Of a stretch of DNA of 57,935 nt, positions 1 to 8,372 are shown piece by piece. The notes under the pieces are model-generated. The model made no database searches, had not been told where the DNA came from, and was given only the letters and a program-made list of their open reading frames with translations. The stretch covers positions 1 to 57,935 of the forward strand of contig SFQP01000001.1 of NCBI GenBank assembly GCA_004562975.1, read 5' to 3'. The stretch comes from a bacterium (GTDB taxonomy: Bacteria > Bacteroidota > Bacteroidia > Bacteroidales > Bacteroidaceae). The stretch's first letter is position 1. Each line of letters begins with the position of its first letter. Made by a program: the position numbers and the translations under genes.

Positions 1-1634
1 AGATGACCGTTCTGGATAAGCTCAGGCATATAGCGGTAGAAGAGTGTCATCAGGAGGGTGTCGATGTGCGAACCATCGACATCGGCATCGGTCATGATAA
101 TCACTTTGTAATAGCGGAGTTTTTCATAATTGGCTTCCTTGCTGTCCTCGCCCAGACCAAAGCGTACGCCCAGCGCCTGAATGATGTTGTTCACCTCTTC
201 ATGCTCGAAGGCCTTGTGCCACATTACACGCTCCACATTGAATATCTTGCCTCGGATGGGCAGGATGGCCTGGAACTGGCGGCTGCGTCCCTGCTTGGCC
301 GAACCACCGGCTGAATCGCCCTCCACAATGAAGAGCTCGCAGTTGGCCGCATCCTTGTCGCTGCAGTCAGCCAGTTTGCCGGGAAGACCACCACCGCTCA
401 TGGGATTCTTCCGCTGTACGCTTTCACGTGCCTTGCGGGCAGCCACACGCGCTGTGGCTGCAAGCAGTACTTTGTCCACAATGAGTTTGGCTTCGCGTGG
501 ATGCTCCTCCAGGTAGAGGGTCAAGGCTTCTCCCACGGCTTGCTGCACTGCACCTGACACCTCGCTATTGCCCAGCTTGGTCTTGGTCTGGCCTTCAAAC
601 TGGGGCTCTGCCACCTTGATGCTGATAACGGCTGTCAGGCCTTCCCGGAAGTCCTCTCCGCTAATCTCCACATGGTTCTTTGCCAGTTTCTCCATTTCCT
701 TGGGGAACTGGTCCTCGGCGTATTTCTTGAGCACGCGTGTGAGTGCCATGCGGAAACCCTGAAGATGGGTGCCGCCCTCGATGGTGTTGATGTTGTTGAC
801 ATAGGAGTGCAGGTTTTCGCTGTAGCCTGTGTTGTACATGATGGCAGTCTCGATGGGCGTGCCCTGCTTTTCCGTATTGAGATAGATGACATCATCGAAG
901 AGATGGGTGCGGCTGCTGTCGATATAGCGTACAAAATCCTTGAGACCACCTTCGCTGTGGAATACCTCCTTGCGTGTGTTGCCTTCGTCGTCGGGACGCA
1001 GGTCGGTGAGGGTGATATGGATGCCTGCGTTCAGATAGGCCAGTTCACGCATACGGTTGGCCAGTATGTCGTATTTGTAGTGGGTGGTGGTGAAGATGCT
1101 GGCATCGGGCCAGAACTGCTGGCGTGTGCCGCGCAGGTCGGTCTCTCCTACAATGTCCACGCCGGTGACGGGTTTGCCGCAGGCATATTCCTGACGATAG
1201 ACTTTCCCGTCGCGGAACACTTGGGACACCATCTTTGTGCTCAGTGCGTTCACACAGGAAACGCCCACACCGTGCAGACCACCGCTCACTTTGTAGCTTC
1301 CCTTGTCAAACTTGCCTCCGGCATGCAGGACCGTCATGACCACCTCCAGAGCACTCTTGTGCTCCTTCTCGTGCATGTCAACCGGGATGCCTCGTCCGTT
1401 GTCCTGGACGGTGATGCTCTCGTCGGGATTGATGGTGACCTCAATATGCGTGCAGTAGCCGGCCAGGGCCTCGTCGATGGAGTTGTCCACCGTCTCGTAG
1501 ACAAGGTGGTGGAGACCCTTCTCGCTGATGTCACCAATGTACATGGCCGGACGCTTGCGCACAGCTTCAAGCCCTTCCAATACCTGAATATTGGAAGCGC
1601 TGTATTGCGCACTACTTGTTTGTGTTTCTTCCAT
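1..1634 (-). CDS. gyrB: DNA gyrase subunit B, N-terminal 544 residues (runs off the window)
   Basis: ATPase subunit of DNA gyrase, which with GyrA introduces negative supercoils. The minus-strand frame is open from ATG at 1634 to the window edge, so the C-terminal part is missing. Visible motifs: RKRPAMYIGD at residues 26-35, the GHKL ATP-binding residues E47, D50 and N51 in ETVDNSIDEA, a glycine-rich GGLHGVGVSCVNALS lid, and the TOPRIM motifs EGDSAGGSAKQGRSR and MTDADVDGSHIDTLL that hold the catalytic Glu and Mg2+-binding Asp residues. ParE shares this architecture, but the neighbourhood with rpsT is the usual gyrB location in Bacteroidales. A terminator separates it from rpsT, so it has its own promoter. 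The start gives the expected short N-terminal extension before the ATPase domain. Confidence 0.96.
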   Translation of the reverse strand, partial: MEETQTSSAQYSASNIQVLEGLEAVRKRPAMYIGDISEKGLHHLVYETVDNSIDEALAGYCTHIEVTINPDESITVQDNGRGIPVDMHEKEHKSALEVVMTVLHAGGKFDKGSYKVSGGLHGVGVSCVNALSTKMVSQVFRDGKVYRQEYACGKPVTGVDIVGETDLRGTRQQFWPDASIFTTTHYKYDILANRMRELAYLNAGIHITLTDLRPDDEGNTRKEVFHSEGGLKDFVRYIDSSRTHLFDDVIYLNTEKQGTPIETAIMYNTGYSENLHSYVNNINTIEGGTHLQGFRMALTRVLKKYAEDQFPKEMEKLAKNHVEISGEDFREGLTAVISIKVAEPQFEGQTKTKLGNSEVSGAVQQAVGEALTLYLEEHPREAKLIVDKVLLAATARVAARKARESVQRKNPMSGGGLPGKLADCSDKDAANCELFIVEGDSAGGSAKQGRSRQFQAILPIRGKIFNVERVMWHKAFEHEEVNNIIQALGVRFGLGEDSKEANYEKLRYYKVIIMTDADVDGSHIDTLLMTLFYRYMPELIQNGH

Positions 1635-1660
1635 TACAATAATAGCCTTAAATTTGGGTA

Positions 1661-1668
1661 CAAATTTA
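1661..1668 (-). promoter_or_regulatory. -7 promoter element of gyrB
   Basis: Minus-strand TAAATTTG matches the Bacteroidota -7 consensus TAnnTTTG and lies 27 bases upstream of the gyrB start. No good TTTG -33 element stands at the usual distance, so this is a partial match. Confidence 0.5.
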
Positions 1669-1702
1669 CGAAGAAAAATCGAGATATGAAAGTATATTGC
1701 AA

Positions 1703-1738
1703 GAAAAAAAGGCGCACTCTGCTGAAAGAGTACGCCTT
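1703..1738 (-). terminator. Rho-independent terminator of rpsT
   Basis: On the minus strand a 12-base-pair stem (AAGGCGTACTCT with AGAGTGCGCCTT, one G-U pair) closes a 6-base loop and runs directly into a run of T. It lies about 30 bases after the rpsT stop and ends the tRNA-Glu/rpsT transcript before gyrB. Confidence 0.9.
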
Positions 1739-1768
1739 ATGTTTTGTACGCTATGGAAAATCCGTCTT

Positions 1769-2023
1769 TTATCCCAGTTTTTGGATATATATAGCCAGCT
1801 TCGACTTGAGGTTGGAAGCCTTGTTCTTGTGGATGATGTTGGTCTTGGCGAGCTTGTCAAGAGCCTTCTGTACACTGGGGTACAAAGCAAGTGCTTCGTT
1901 CTTGTCGGTTGTTGCACGCAGTTTGCGTACGGCATTACGCATGGTCTTTGCGTAATATCTGTTGTGGAGTCTTCTCTTCTCCTCCTGACGGATTCTTTTT
2001 TCTGACGATTTGTGATTAGCCAT
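1769..2023 (-). CDS. rpsT: 30S ribosomal protein S20
   Basis: Small basic protein that binds 16S rRNA early in 30S assembly. The 84 residues are the usual length and begin [18 protein letters not shown], the family's signature N-terminus, followed by a Lys/Arg-rich helical bundle ([32 protein letters not shown]). The start is only 28 bases downstream of the tRNA-Glu gene, with no promoter between them, so the two are probably co-transcribed from the promoter upstream of the tRNA and end at the terminator after rpsT. Confidence 0.98.
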   Translation of the reverse strand: MANHKSSEKRIRQEEKRRLHNRYYAKTMRNAVRKLRATTDKNEALALYPSVQKALDKLAKTNIIHKNKASNLKSKLAIYIQKLG

Positions 2024-2051
2024 CTTTGTGATTCTTTTTTATTTTAACTAG

Positions 2052-2123
2052 TAGTCCCTAGGAGAGTCGAACTCCTCTTTAGAGAATGAAAATCTCTCGT
2101 CCTAACCGATAGACGAAGGGACC
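2052..2123 (-). tRNA. tRNA-Glu (anticodon TTC)
   Basis: The minus strand folds as a complete cloverleaf. The acceptor is GGTCCCT with AGGGACT (first pair G-U), the D arm holds the GGTTAG region, the anticodon stem AGAGA/TCTCT carries loop TTTTCAT with anticodon TTC, and the T arm is GGAGTTCGACTCTCC. CCA is not encoded: the gene ends with discriminator A followed by CT. It sits directly before rpsT. Confidence 0.95.
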
Positions 2124-2174
2124 AAACCTTCGGCCTTAGCCTGTGCATCCGGCATGTTTGCCGTTTTGCGGTTG

Positions 2175-2205
2175 CAAAGGTACGCCTTTTTGGCGGATTG
2201 GCAAA
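2175..2205 (-). promoter_or_regulatory. Promoter of the tRNA-Glu / rpsT transcript
   Basis: Minus-strand TTTG (2202-2205) and TACCTTTG (2175-2182) are separated by 19 bases, matching the Bacteroidota housekeeping consensus. Transcription would start about 40 bases before the tRNA. Confidence 0.75.
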
Positions 2206-2249
2206 ATGTTTTCAGGAAAAAATGTCTTTTTATGCCCAAATTACCTCCG

Positions 2250-2284
2250 TTTGCATGTTTTCTGCATCATTTTTTGTACCTTAG
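2250..2284 (+). promoter_or_regulatory. Candidate recO promoter
   Basis: TTTG at 2250-2253 and TACCTTAG at 2277-2284 resemble -33/-7 elements, but the -7 box has one mismatch and the 23-base spacer is longer than usual. It lies 22 bases before the recO start. Confidence 0.35.
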
Positions 2285-2305
2285 CGGCAATAAAACAGAA
2301 AAAAC

Positions 2306-3031
2306 ATGATTCAGAAGACACGCGGAATTGTTTTGCATCAGACCAGAGGCGCTATGGGCCATCTGGTTGTGACCATTTTCACGGAGGAAAGTGGATCGGT
2401 GGCTTTTGTGGTGAAGCCTTCCCGTTCAAAGAGCCGGCGGCTTCACGCCAATCTCTTGCGTCCGCTGAGCATTGTGGAACTGAGCTTTGACCTGCGTCCC
2501 AATCAGTCGCTCCAGCGCATCGACGACCTGCATGTGGGCATTGCCTACCGTTCGTTGCCTTATCATCCTGTAAAGGAGACTGTCGCACTTTTCTTGGGTG
2601 AATTCCTTTTTTACAGCCTGCGCAACGAAACTTGCAACAGACCGCTTTTCACTTTCTTGTGCAGTAGTCTGGAATGGCTTGATGCATGTGACCGTGGACT
2701 GGCCAACTTTCATCTCACTTTGCTGGTCCGGCTTACCCGTTTCCTGGGATTCTGGCCGATGTTGGAGAAGCCTGAGCCTGGCCTGTATTTCGACATGCAG
2801 TCGTGCCAATATACACCAGTCCGGCCACCTCATGGAGCGTTTCTTACACCTGAAGAGGCCGGACTGATGCCTTTGATGTTGCGTATCAACTTTCCTTCCA
2901 TGCATTTGTTCCGCATGAGCAGGGAGCAGCGTAACCGTTTCCTGGACATACTGGAGGCCTACTACCGGCAGCGTATACCCAACTTCCCGGAGTTGCGTTC
3001 GCTGCAGGTGTTGCGCGACCTTCTGTCCTAG
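2306..3031 (+). CDS. recO: DNA repair protein RecO
   Basis: Recombination mediator that, with RecR, loads RecA onto SSB-coated single strands in RecF-pathway repair. The 241 residues match the family length. The N-terminal 80 residues form the OB-fold (IQKTRGIVLHQTRGAMGHLV start), followed by a helical domain with ETVALFLGEFLFYSLRNE and SLEWLDACDRGLANFHLTLL. The ending RNRFLDILEAYYRQRIPNF is a typical RecO C-terminal helix. I see no CxxC zinc motif, as in many Bacteroidota RecO proteins. It diverges from the tRNA-Glu/rpsT unit and converges on yqeY, with 6 bases between the two stops. The ATG gives the expected N-terminus. Confidence 0.92.
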   Translation: MIQKTRGIVLHQTRGAMGHLVVTIFTEESGSVAFVVKPSRSKSRRLHANLLRPLSIVELSFDLRPNQSLQRIDDLHVGIAYRSLPYHPVKETVALFLGEFLFYSLRNETCNRPLFTFLCSSLEWLDACDRGLANFHLTLLVRLTRFLGFWPMLEKPEPGLYFDMQSCQYTPVRPPHGAFLTPEEAGLMPLMLRINFPSMHLFRMSREQRNRFLDILEAYYRQRIPNFPELRSLQVLRDLLS

Positions 3032-3037
3032 CGGTGC

Positions 3038-3484
3038 CTATTGCAGCAGGCTTTTCACCATTTCGCTGATGGCGCGTCCCTCGGCCTTGCCGGCTAGCCG
3101 CTTGGTGGCCACACCCATCACCTTGCCCATATCCCTGGCAGTGGTGGCACCCACTTCTGCGATTATCTCTGACAGCGCAGCGCGCAGTTCGTCGTCTTCC
3201 ATCTGCTTGGGCAGGTATTCCTCTATCACACGCACCTGTTTCATCTCCTCCTCGGCTAGGTCGGCTCTGTTTTGGCTCAGATAGATTTGGGCGGTGTCGC
3301 GTCCTTGCTTGGCCAGCTTGGCCAGCACTTTCATGGCTGCCTCATCGGTGAGCTCGTCGTTGCTTCCGGGGGCAGTTTTGGCTTCGATGAAATACTTCTT
3401 CACATTTCTCAGTGCCAGAAGGCGCACTTTGTCCTTGGCTTTCATTGCAGCCACGATGTCGCTGCTGATTTGTTCAAATAGCAT
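3038..3484 (-). CDS. yqeY: GatB/YqeY-domain protein
   Basis: A 148-residue helical protein of the YqeY family, related to the tail domain of the amidotransferase subunit GatB. Its cellular role is unproven; tRNA binding is suggested by homology to GatB. It starts MLFEQISSDIVAAMKAKDK and contains the family hallmarks LRALRNVKKYFIEA-like helices, EYLPKQMEDDEL, and ATTARDMGKVMGVATKRLAGKAEGR near the C-terminus, where the basic GKAEGR loop resembles the tRNA-contacting tail of GatB. It is the last gene of the dcw cluster, 41 bases after ftsZ. An AT-rich stretch with the core AATTAAT precedes its start. Confidence 0.93.
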   Translation of the reverse strand: MLFEQISSDIVAAMKAKDKVRLLALRNVKKYFIEAKTAPGSNDELTDEAAMKVLAKLAKQGRDTAQIYLSQNRADLAEEEMKQVRVIEEYLPKQMEDDELRAALSEIIAEVGATTARDMGKVMGVATKRLAGKAEGRAISEMVKSLLQ

Positions 3485-3525
3485 AATATGTCTTTTGAAT
3501 GGTCTTACTATTAATACATTATTAA

Positions 3526-4782
3526 TTATTGCTGGCGGAGCTGCTGCTTGATGCGCTTGAGGTCTTCAAGCGTACGTTTGTAGGCAGGCAGGGTGTCTAC
3601 CATGGCAATGACGTTTTCGTCGTCGAGGTCGTCGTCCGAGAAGATGAACACATTGTGATGGCGTCGGCGTACTGATTTGGATGTGGGGTCATAGTAGGTG
3701 AGGATGCGTGCCTCCAGCTTGTCCTTCTCCTCAGCGTCCTCTATTGATCGCGCGATGTCTTTTTCCTTTTTCAGGTCTTCCACGCCGGGTACGTTCTGAA
3801 GACCGAAACCGGTGGCCAGCAGGGTAATCTTCACTTTGCCTCCCAGACTGCTGTCGGTGGCCAGTCCCCACTTGGTTTCCACGTCCTGGTTGAATCGGCT
3901 CATGAAGTCGTTCACCTCGTTCATCTCCTCCATGCGCAGATTGTCCTGGTCTTTGTCGCCGCAGAAGTTGATATTGAGCAGCACCTTCTTGCTGTTGAAA
4001 ATGTCGTTGTTGTTGAGCAGCGGGCTGTTCAGGGCCTCGTTGATGGCTTTTGTCACGCGTTTCTCTCCTTCGCCATAGCCTGTGCTCATGATGGCAACGC
4101 CTCCATCCTTGAGCACGGTGGTCACATCCTGGAAGTCGAGGTTCATGATTCCGTGCATGGTGATAATCTCTGCGATGCTGCGTGCAGCCACGCTCAGCGT
4201 GTCATCGGCTCTGGCAAAGGCATTGAGCACGGTGAGGTCGGGGTACACCTCGCGCAGGCGTTCGTTGTTGATGACAAGCAGGGCGTCTACATGCTTGGAA
4301 ATCTCATCCACGCCATCGAGTGCCTGCTTTATTTTGTTGTTGCCCTCAAACCTGAAGGGAATGGTGACAATTCCCACTGTCAGGATGCCTGCATCCTTGG
4401 CGCACTGGGCGATGATGGGGGCTGCTCCCGTGCCTGTGCCTCCGCCCATGCCGGCCGTGATGAACACCATGCGTGTACCGTCGTCGAGCATCTGCTTGAT
4501 TTCATCGAGGCTTTCCAGGGCTGCCTGCTTGGCTCTTTCCGGCCTGTTGCCGGCTCCCAGACCGTCTTTTCCCAGCTGCAGATGATTGGGCACTGGCGAG
4601 TCGTTGAGTGCTTTCTTGTCGGTGTTGCACAGTACGTAGGTAACATCGTGAATGCCCTCCCGGTACATGTGGTTGACGGCATTTCCTCCGCCACCGCCCA
4701 CTCCAATCACCTTGATGATGCTTGGCTTTGATGCGGGAAAGTCAAATGCGATACCGCCCGAAAAATTGTCTTCTGGTTTCAT
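3526..4782 (-). CDS. ftsZ: Cell division protein FtsZ
   Basis: Tubulin-like GTPase that forms the Z ring and recruits the divisome. The 418 residues carry GVGGGGGNAVNHM (residues 28-39) and the tubulin signature GGGTGTGAAPI near residue 115, followed by the T7-loop region (NLDFQDVTTVL) that completes GTP hydrolysis in the next subunit. The C-terminal globular half runs to about residue 320. The linker is short and acidic, and the tail DTLPAYKRT resembles the conserved C-terminal peptide that binds FtsA. It follows ftsA in the same direction with a 58-base gap and precedes yqeY. Confidence 0.98.
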   Translation of the reverse strand: MKPEDNFSGGIAFDFPASKPSIIKVIGVGGGGGNAVNHMYREGIHDVTYVLCNTDKKALNDSPVPNHLQLGKDGLGAGNRPERAKQAALESLDEIKQMLDDGTRMVFITAGMGGGTGTGAAPIIAQCAKDAGILTVGIVTIPFRFEGNNKIKQALDGVDEISKHVDALLVINNERLREVYPDLTVLNAFARADDTLSVAARSIAEIITMHGIMNLDFQDVTTVLKDGGVAIMSTGYGEGEKRVTKAINEALNSPLLNNNDIFNSKKVLLNINFCGDKDQDNLRMEEMNEVNDFMSRFNQDVETKWGLATDSSLGGKVKITLLATGFGLQNVPGVEDLKKEKDIARSIEDAEEKDKLEARILTYYDPTSKSVRRRHHNVFIFSDDDLDDENVIAMVDTLPAYKRTLEDLKRIKQQLRQQ

Positions 4783-4840
4783 ATCGTTTATGCTGATTTG
4801 TAGGGATTACTGAATATGTTTGTCTGTCTCGGATAGTTGC

Positions 4841-6214
4841 TCATTCTTCGGGCTCGGACAGCATTTCGCTTACCTTGCCCCAGAATTTCTTCAGCCTACT
4901 GCCAAGGGAGCGCTGTTTGGCCTTAGGCTGTGGGTCGGTGTCGGCAGTAGGTGTCTCCTGTGCTGGCTCTTCTTCGGTTGTGGCAGGTTTGTTGGGTTGT
5001 ACATCTTCCTCCTTGCCCATGCCAAAGTCCAGTTCGGTCTGCACTTCACGGGGAGCCGAGGGCGGTTCGCCTACGCAGTTCTGGTCGCCCTTGAGCAAGA
5101 TACCGATGAGCGAATAGATGTTTCGGTCGCCTGTCTGTACGGTGGGAACAAGCGTCACATTCACGGGCATGCCCTTGGCCACCCGTAGCTGTTTGTCCAC
5201 ATCGGTGTGCTTCTTGAAGGCTTCCAGCAGGTTCTTTATCTTTGAACCGCCGCCTGTGAAGACGATGCCTGAGAGAATCTTGTCGTTGTGCTCCTTGATG
5301 CGCGACCACACATTGAGGATGATTTCCTCATAGCGGGCCTCCACAATCTCCTGAAGCATGGTTGCATCGATGCTGCGGTTGTGGCTCAGTGTGATTTTTG
5401 CACTCTTGTCTTCCTGTTCTTCATCTTGCCATGCGTTTCCGTAGGTGAGCTTGAGCATCTCGGCCTCCTCGGGGTCGATATTGTAGCTGGCAATGTCGTT
5501 GGTTACATCGGCTGCGCCCACGGGAATCACCACCAGCTGGCGCAGTATTTTATTGGTGTACACGATGATGGTGGTGGTCTCGGCACCTATGTCTACCAGC
5601 GCGCACCCCGAACGCTTCTCGTTGGATGTGAGCAGAAAATCGGCCAGACACACTGGTGTGATGGGCATGCCTGCCACTTCCAGTCCTGCGTTGTGAACGC
5701 AGCGTTCGATGTTTTCCGACAGGCTGCTGCGTGCGATGATGTTGAGGTAGCGTCCTTCTACCTGTTCGCTCTGAACGCCCACGGGGTCGGTAATCGTGCG
5801 TGTGCCCAGTCCATACTCCTGGGGCACCACTTCCTTGATTTGCGCATCGGGATAGATGACACCGTGGTTGGTTTCGCGAAGGCTTTCCACCATCTGTGCG
5901 GTAATGAGTGTCTTTCCCTCAAAGGTCTTGGTCACATGGTTCTTCACTGCATGCAACGACTGTCCCGACACTCCCACGTAAACACGGGTAGTATTGATAT
6001 TGAGCGCTTCATTGAGCTTTTTCACGACTCTGGAGATGGCGGCTGTTGTCTTGTCGATGTTGTCCACCACACCATTGCGGATGCAGCTGACTCCCTCCTC
6101 CTGCACAATAGCCAACACTTGCATGATACCATCTGTCTCTCGTTTGCCGGCGATGGCCCGGATGGCTGTTGAACCTAATTCTACAGCAACAATGATTTCC
6201 TTTTCTGCTCCCAT
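4841..6214 (-). CDS. ftsA: Cell division protein FtsA
   Basis: Actin-like ATPase that anchors FtsZ to the inner membrane. The N-terminus IIVAVELGSTAIRAIAGK is the phosphate-1 loop, ALVDIGAETTTIIVY is the second phosphate loop, and GIVFTGGGSKIKNLLEAF is the adenosine motif. The 1C domain specific to FtsA (residues about 85-165) includes VYVGVSGQSLHAVKNH. After an acidic, proline-rich linker (about 385-430) the protein ends in LGSRLKKFWGKVSEML, an amphipathic helix suited to membrane binding. At 457 residues it is slightly longer than the E. coli protein because of that linker. It follows ftsQ by 6 bases. Confidence 0.97.
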   Translation of the reverse strand: MGAEKEIIVAVELGSTAIRAIAGKRETDGIMQVLAIVQEEGVSCIRNGVVDNIDKTTAAISRVVKKLNEALNINTTRVYVGVSGQSLHAVKNHVTKTFEGKTLITAQMVESLRETNHGVIYPDAQIKEVVPQEYGLGTRTITDPVGVQSEQVEGRYLNIIARSSLSENIERCVHNAGLEVAGMPITPVCLADFLLTSNEKRSGCALVDIGAETTTIIVYTNKILRQLVVIPVGAADVTNDIASYNIDPEEAEMLKLTYGNAWQDEEQEDKSAKITLSHNRSIDATMLQEIVEARYEEIILNVWSRIKEHNDKILSGIVFTGGGSKIKNLLEAFKKHTDVDKQLRVAKGMPVNVTLVPTVQTGDRNIYSLIGILLKGDQNCVGEPPSAPREVQTELDFGMGKEEDVQPNKPATTEEEPAQETPTADTDPQPKAKQRSLGSRLKKFWGKVSEMLSEPEE

Positions 6215-6220
6215 ATCGTA

Positions 6221-6961
6221 TTATTTTTTGTCTTTTCTTTTTTTACATACAATTTGTCCTTCGTAAGCCAGGTTGATGCTTTCATAGCGATTCCATCCTG
6301 CCTGGGGCAGCCCCTTCTTGTAGAAAAGGAGCATGCGCGCGAGCTTGTCGCCCACCTGGTCGGTATTGCCCAGGACAATTTTGTGGTTTCCCATCCTGGG
6401 ATAGAGGATCACATTGTTGGCATCCTCCACGTATATCTGTTCCACCTGCCTGTTCCAGAATTCGTCGGCATAGAGAACGCGTGCCAGGGGCAGCAGGCCG
6501 GTGGCGGCATATTCCTTGGTGATGTTGCCTGTGGCCACGCACAGCGGCAGGCAGAATCGGTTGGCAGGCATGGTGCTGCCTTTTTCATCGAGATAATACC
6601 GTTGGCCGTTGCTTGCCATTACCAGTAGGATGGGCTTGCGTGGCGTCACGTCGATGCAGAGCACACCCTTATCGGTGTAGTAACAGTTGGCCGACATGAG
6701 ATAGGGGTTCTCCCGTAGTGCCTTCTCTATTTCGAGCAGGTTCACACGGCTCAACTTCTGTCCCTCAGGCGCAATCTTAGCTGCTACCAGCACATCGCGC
6801 ACGTAGTCCTCGTCCACGAATTGGGCTGTGGTGGTGTCGAGTACCTCTATCTCCATCCTGTGGCAAATGATGTCCTCCACAGGACGGTAGAAGAGCGTGA
6901 CAGCCACCGCCAGGTAGGCAAGTACCGCCAGCATGAGCATAATCTTGATAATCGTCTTCAT
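6221..6961 (-). CDS. ftsQ: Cell division protein FtsQ/DivIB
   Basis: Bitopic divisome protein linking early and late components through FtsB/FtsL. The 246 residues have a short cytoplasmic start, one membrane segment at residues 4-24 (IIKIMLMLAVLAYLAVAV), a POTRA-like domain at about 36-105 (VRDVLVAA, SRVNLLEIEKALRENPYLM, VLCIDVTPRKPILLV) and a beta domain to the end (QIYVEDANNVILYPRMGNHKIVLG). Primary sequence conservation is low in this family; identification rests on this architecture and on the position between murC and ftsA, the standard dcw order. It is 15 bases after murC. Confidence 0.93.
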   Translation of the reverse strand: MKTIIKIMLMLAVLAYLAVAVTLFYRPVEDIICHRMEIEVLDTTTAQFVDEDYVRDVLVAAKIAPEGQKLSRVNLLEIEKALRENPYLMSANCYYTDKGVLCIDVTPRKPILLVMASNGQRYYLDEKGSTMPANRFCLPLCVATGNITKEYAATGLLPLARVLYADEFWNRQVEQIYVEDANNVILYPRMGNHKIVLGNTDQVGDKLARMLLFYKKGLPQAGWNRYESINLAYEGQIVCKKRKDKK

Positions 6962-6976
6962 TCTATGTCATTTGTT

Positions 6977-8353
6977 TCATGTTTCTTTCAGCAGGTCGGC
7001 AATGCGGTCGGCATAGTTGTCGATGTCACCGGCACCCAGCGTCACCAGTACATCGTAGCCTCCGGCCTTCACCACGTCCAGGATTTCGTCCTTGCTGCAC
7101 ATCTGTTTGTGAATGCCTGGGCGCAGGTTGTCATAGATGAGTGCGCTGGTAACCCCTGGGATGGGTGCTTCGCGGGCAGGATAGATGTCCACGATGGCCA
7201 CATCATCGAGTAGCGAGAGCGCATCTGCAAACTCACGGTAGAAATCGCGCGTACGGGTGTAGAGATGTGGCTGGAAGATGGCCTTGATGCGGCGTCCTTC
7301 ATAGAGTTGCTTGATGCTCACGATGCTCTGCCTGATTTCTTCAGGATGATGGGCATAATCGCTCAGGTACACCATACGGTCGGTCTTGATGTGGAAGTCG
7401 AACCTTCGGTCCACACCCTTGAACGATGCCATGGCATTGCGAATCTCCTCTGCTGTGGCACCGGCTATCTGTGCCAGCGCCATGGCTGCAATGCCGTTCT
7501 CGATATTGATGGCCACGGGCACTCCCAGCCGTATGCCGGGGATGTCACCCAGCGGCGAATGGTAGTCGAAGGTGATTTCTCCGTCTCCAATCTGCACGTT
7601 TGTGGCATGGAAGTCGCCCGACTGTCGACTGTAGGTGTAGGTGGTGACTCCTGGTTGGGGGGCTGGTTTCATTCGCAGACCCGTATGCAGAATCAGATAG
7701 CCTTCGGGGCATACCAGGGAAGTGTACTTGGTGAAACTTTCCAGATAGGCCTCCTCTGTGCCATAGATGTCGAGGTGGTCGGCATCTGTAGCCGTGATGA
7801 CTGTGGCGTAGGGTGCCAGCCAATGGAATGAACGGTCAAACTCATCTGCTTCTATCACCACATATTCGCTTTTCTTGCTCAGAATATAGTTGGTACCATA
7901 GTTTTTGGTGATGCCGCCCAGAAAGGCATTGCAGTCCACATGGCTCTGGTGCAGGATATGGGCGGCCATGCTGCTGGTGGTGGTCTTGCCGTGAGTGCCG
8001 GCCACACACAGTCCCTTCAGGGCATGTGTGAGTGTGCCCAGCACCTGGGCACGCTTCTGCACCTCAAATCCATGGTTGCGGAAATACTGTAGCTCCTGAT
8101 GTTCTGCAGGGATGGCTGGTGTGTACACCACCAGACAACGCTGCGGGTCGGTAAATGCTGAGGGAATGCTGCTGGGGTCGTCGGTATAGTGAACCCAGGC
8201 TCCCTCTTCACGCAGTTTCTCCGTGAGGGCACAGGACGTACGGTCGTAGCCGCCCACTGCAATACCAGTGTGGAGGAAATAGCGGGCAATGGCACTCATG
8301 CCTATGCCGCCTATTCCTACGAAATATACTGCTTTTATATCTTTTGCTTCCAT
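6977..8353 (-). CDS. murC: UDP-N-acetylmuramate--L-alanine ligase
   Basis: Cytoplasmic Mur ligase adding L-Ala to UDP-MurNAc with ATP, the first step of stem-peptide synthesis. The N-terminal Rossmann motif is YFVGIGGIGMSAIA (residues 10-23), the ATP loop is GTHGKTTTS (119-127), and the central domain has EADEFDRSFHWLAP and TATDADHLDIYGT. The C-terminal domain carries DYAHHPEEI and FQPHLYTRTRDF, both diagnostic of MurC among Mur ligases. The length of 458 is normal. It lies 19 bases after murG and 15 before ftsQ. Confidence 0.97.
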   Translation of the reverse strand: MEAKDIKAVYFVGIGGIGMSAIARYFLHTGIAVGGYDRTSCALTEKLREEGAWVHYTDDPSSIPSAFTDPQRCLVVYTPAIPAEHQELQYFRNHGFEVQKRAQVLGTLTHALKGLCVAGTHGKTTTSSMAAHILHQSHVDCNAFLGGITKNYGTNYILSKKSEYVVIEADEFDRSFHWLAPYATVITATDADHLDIYGTEEAYLESFTKYTSLVCPEGYLILHTGLRMKPAPQPGVTTYTYSRQSGDFHATNVQIGDGEITFDYHSPLGDIPGIRLGVPVAINIENGIAAMALAQIAGATAEEIRNAMASFKGVDRRFDFHIKTDRMVYLSDYAHHPEEIRQSIVSIKQLYEGRRIKAIFQPHLYTRTRDFYREFADALSLLDDVAIVDIYPAREAPIPGVTSALIYDNLRPGIHKQMCSKDEILDVVKAGGYDVLVTLGAGDIDNYADRIADLLKET

Positions 8354-8372
8354 TCTCGTTCTTTTTCTTTTT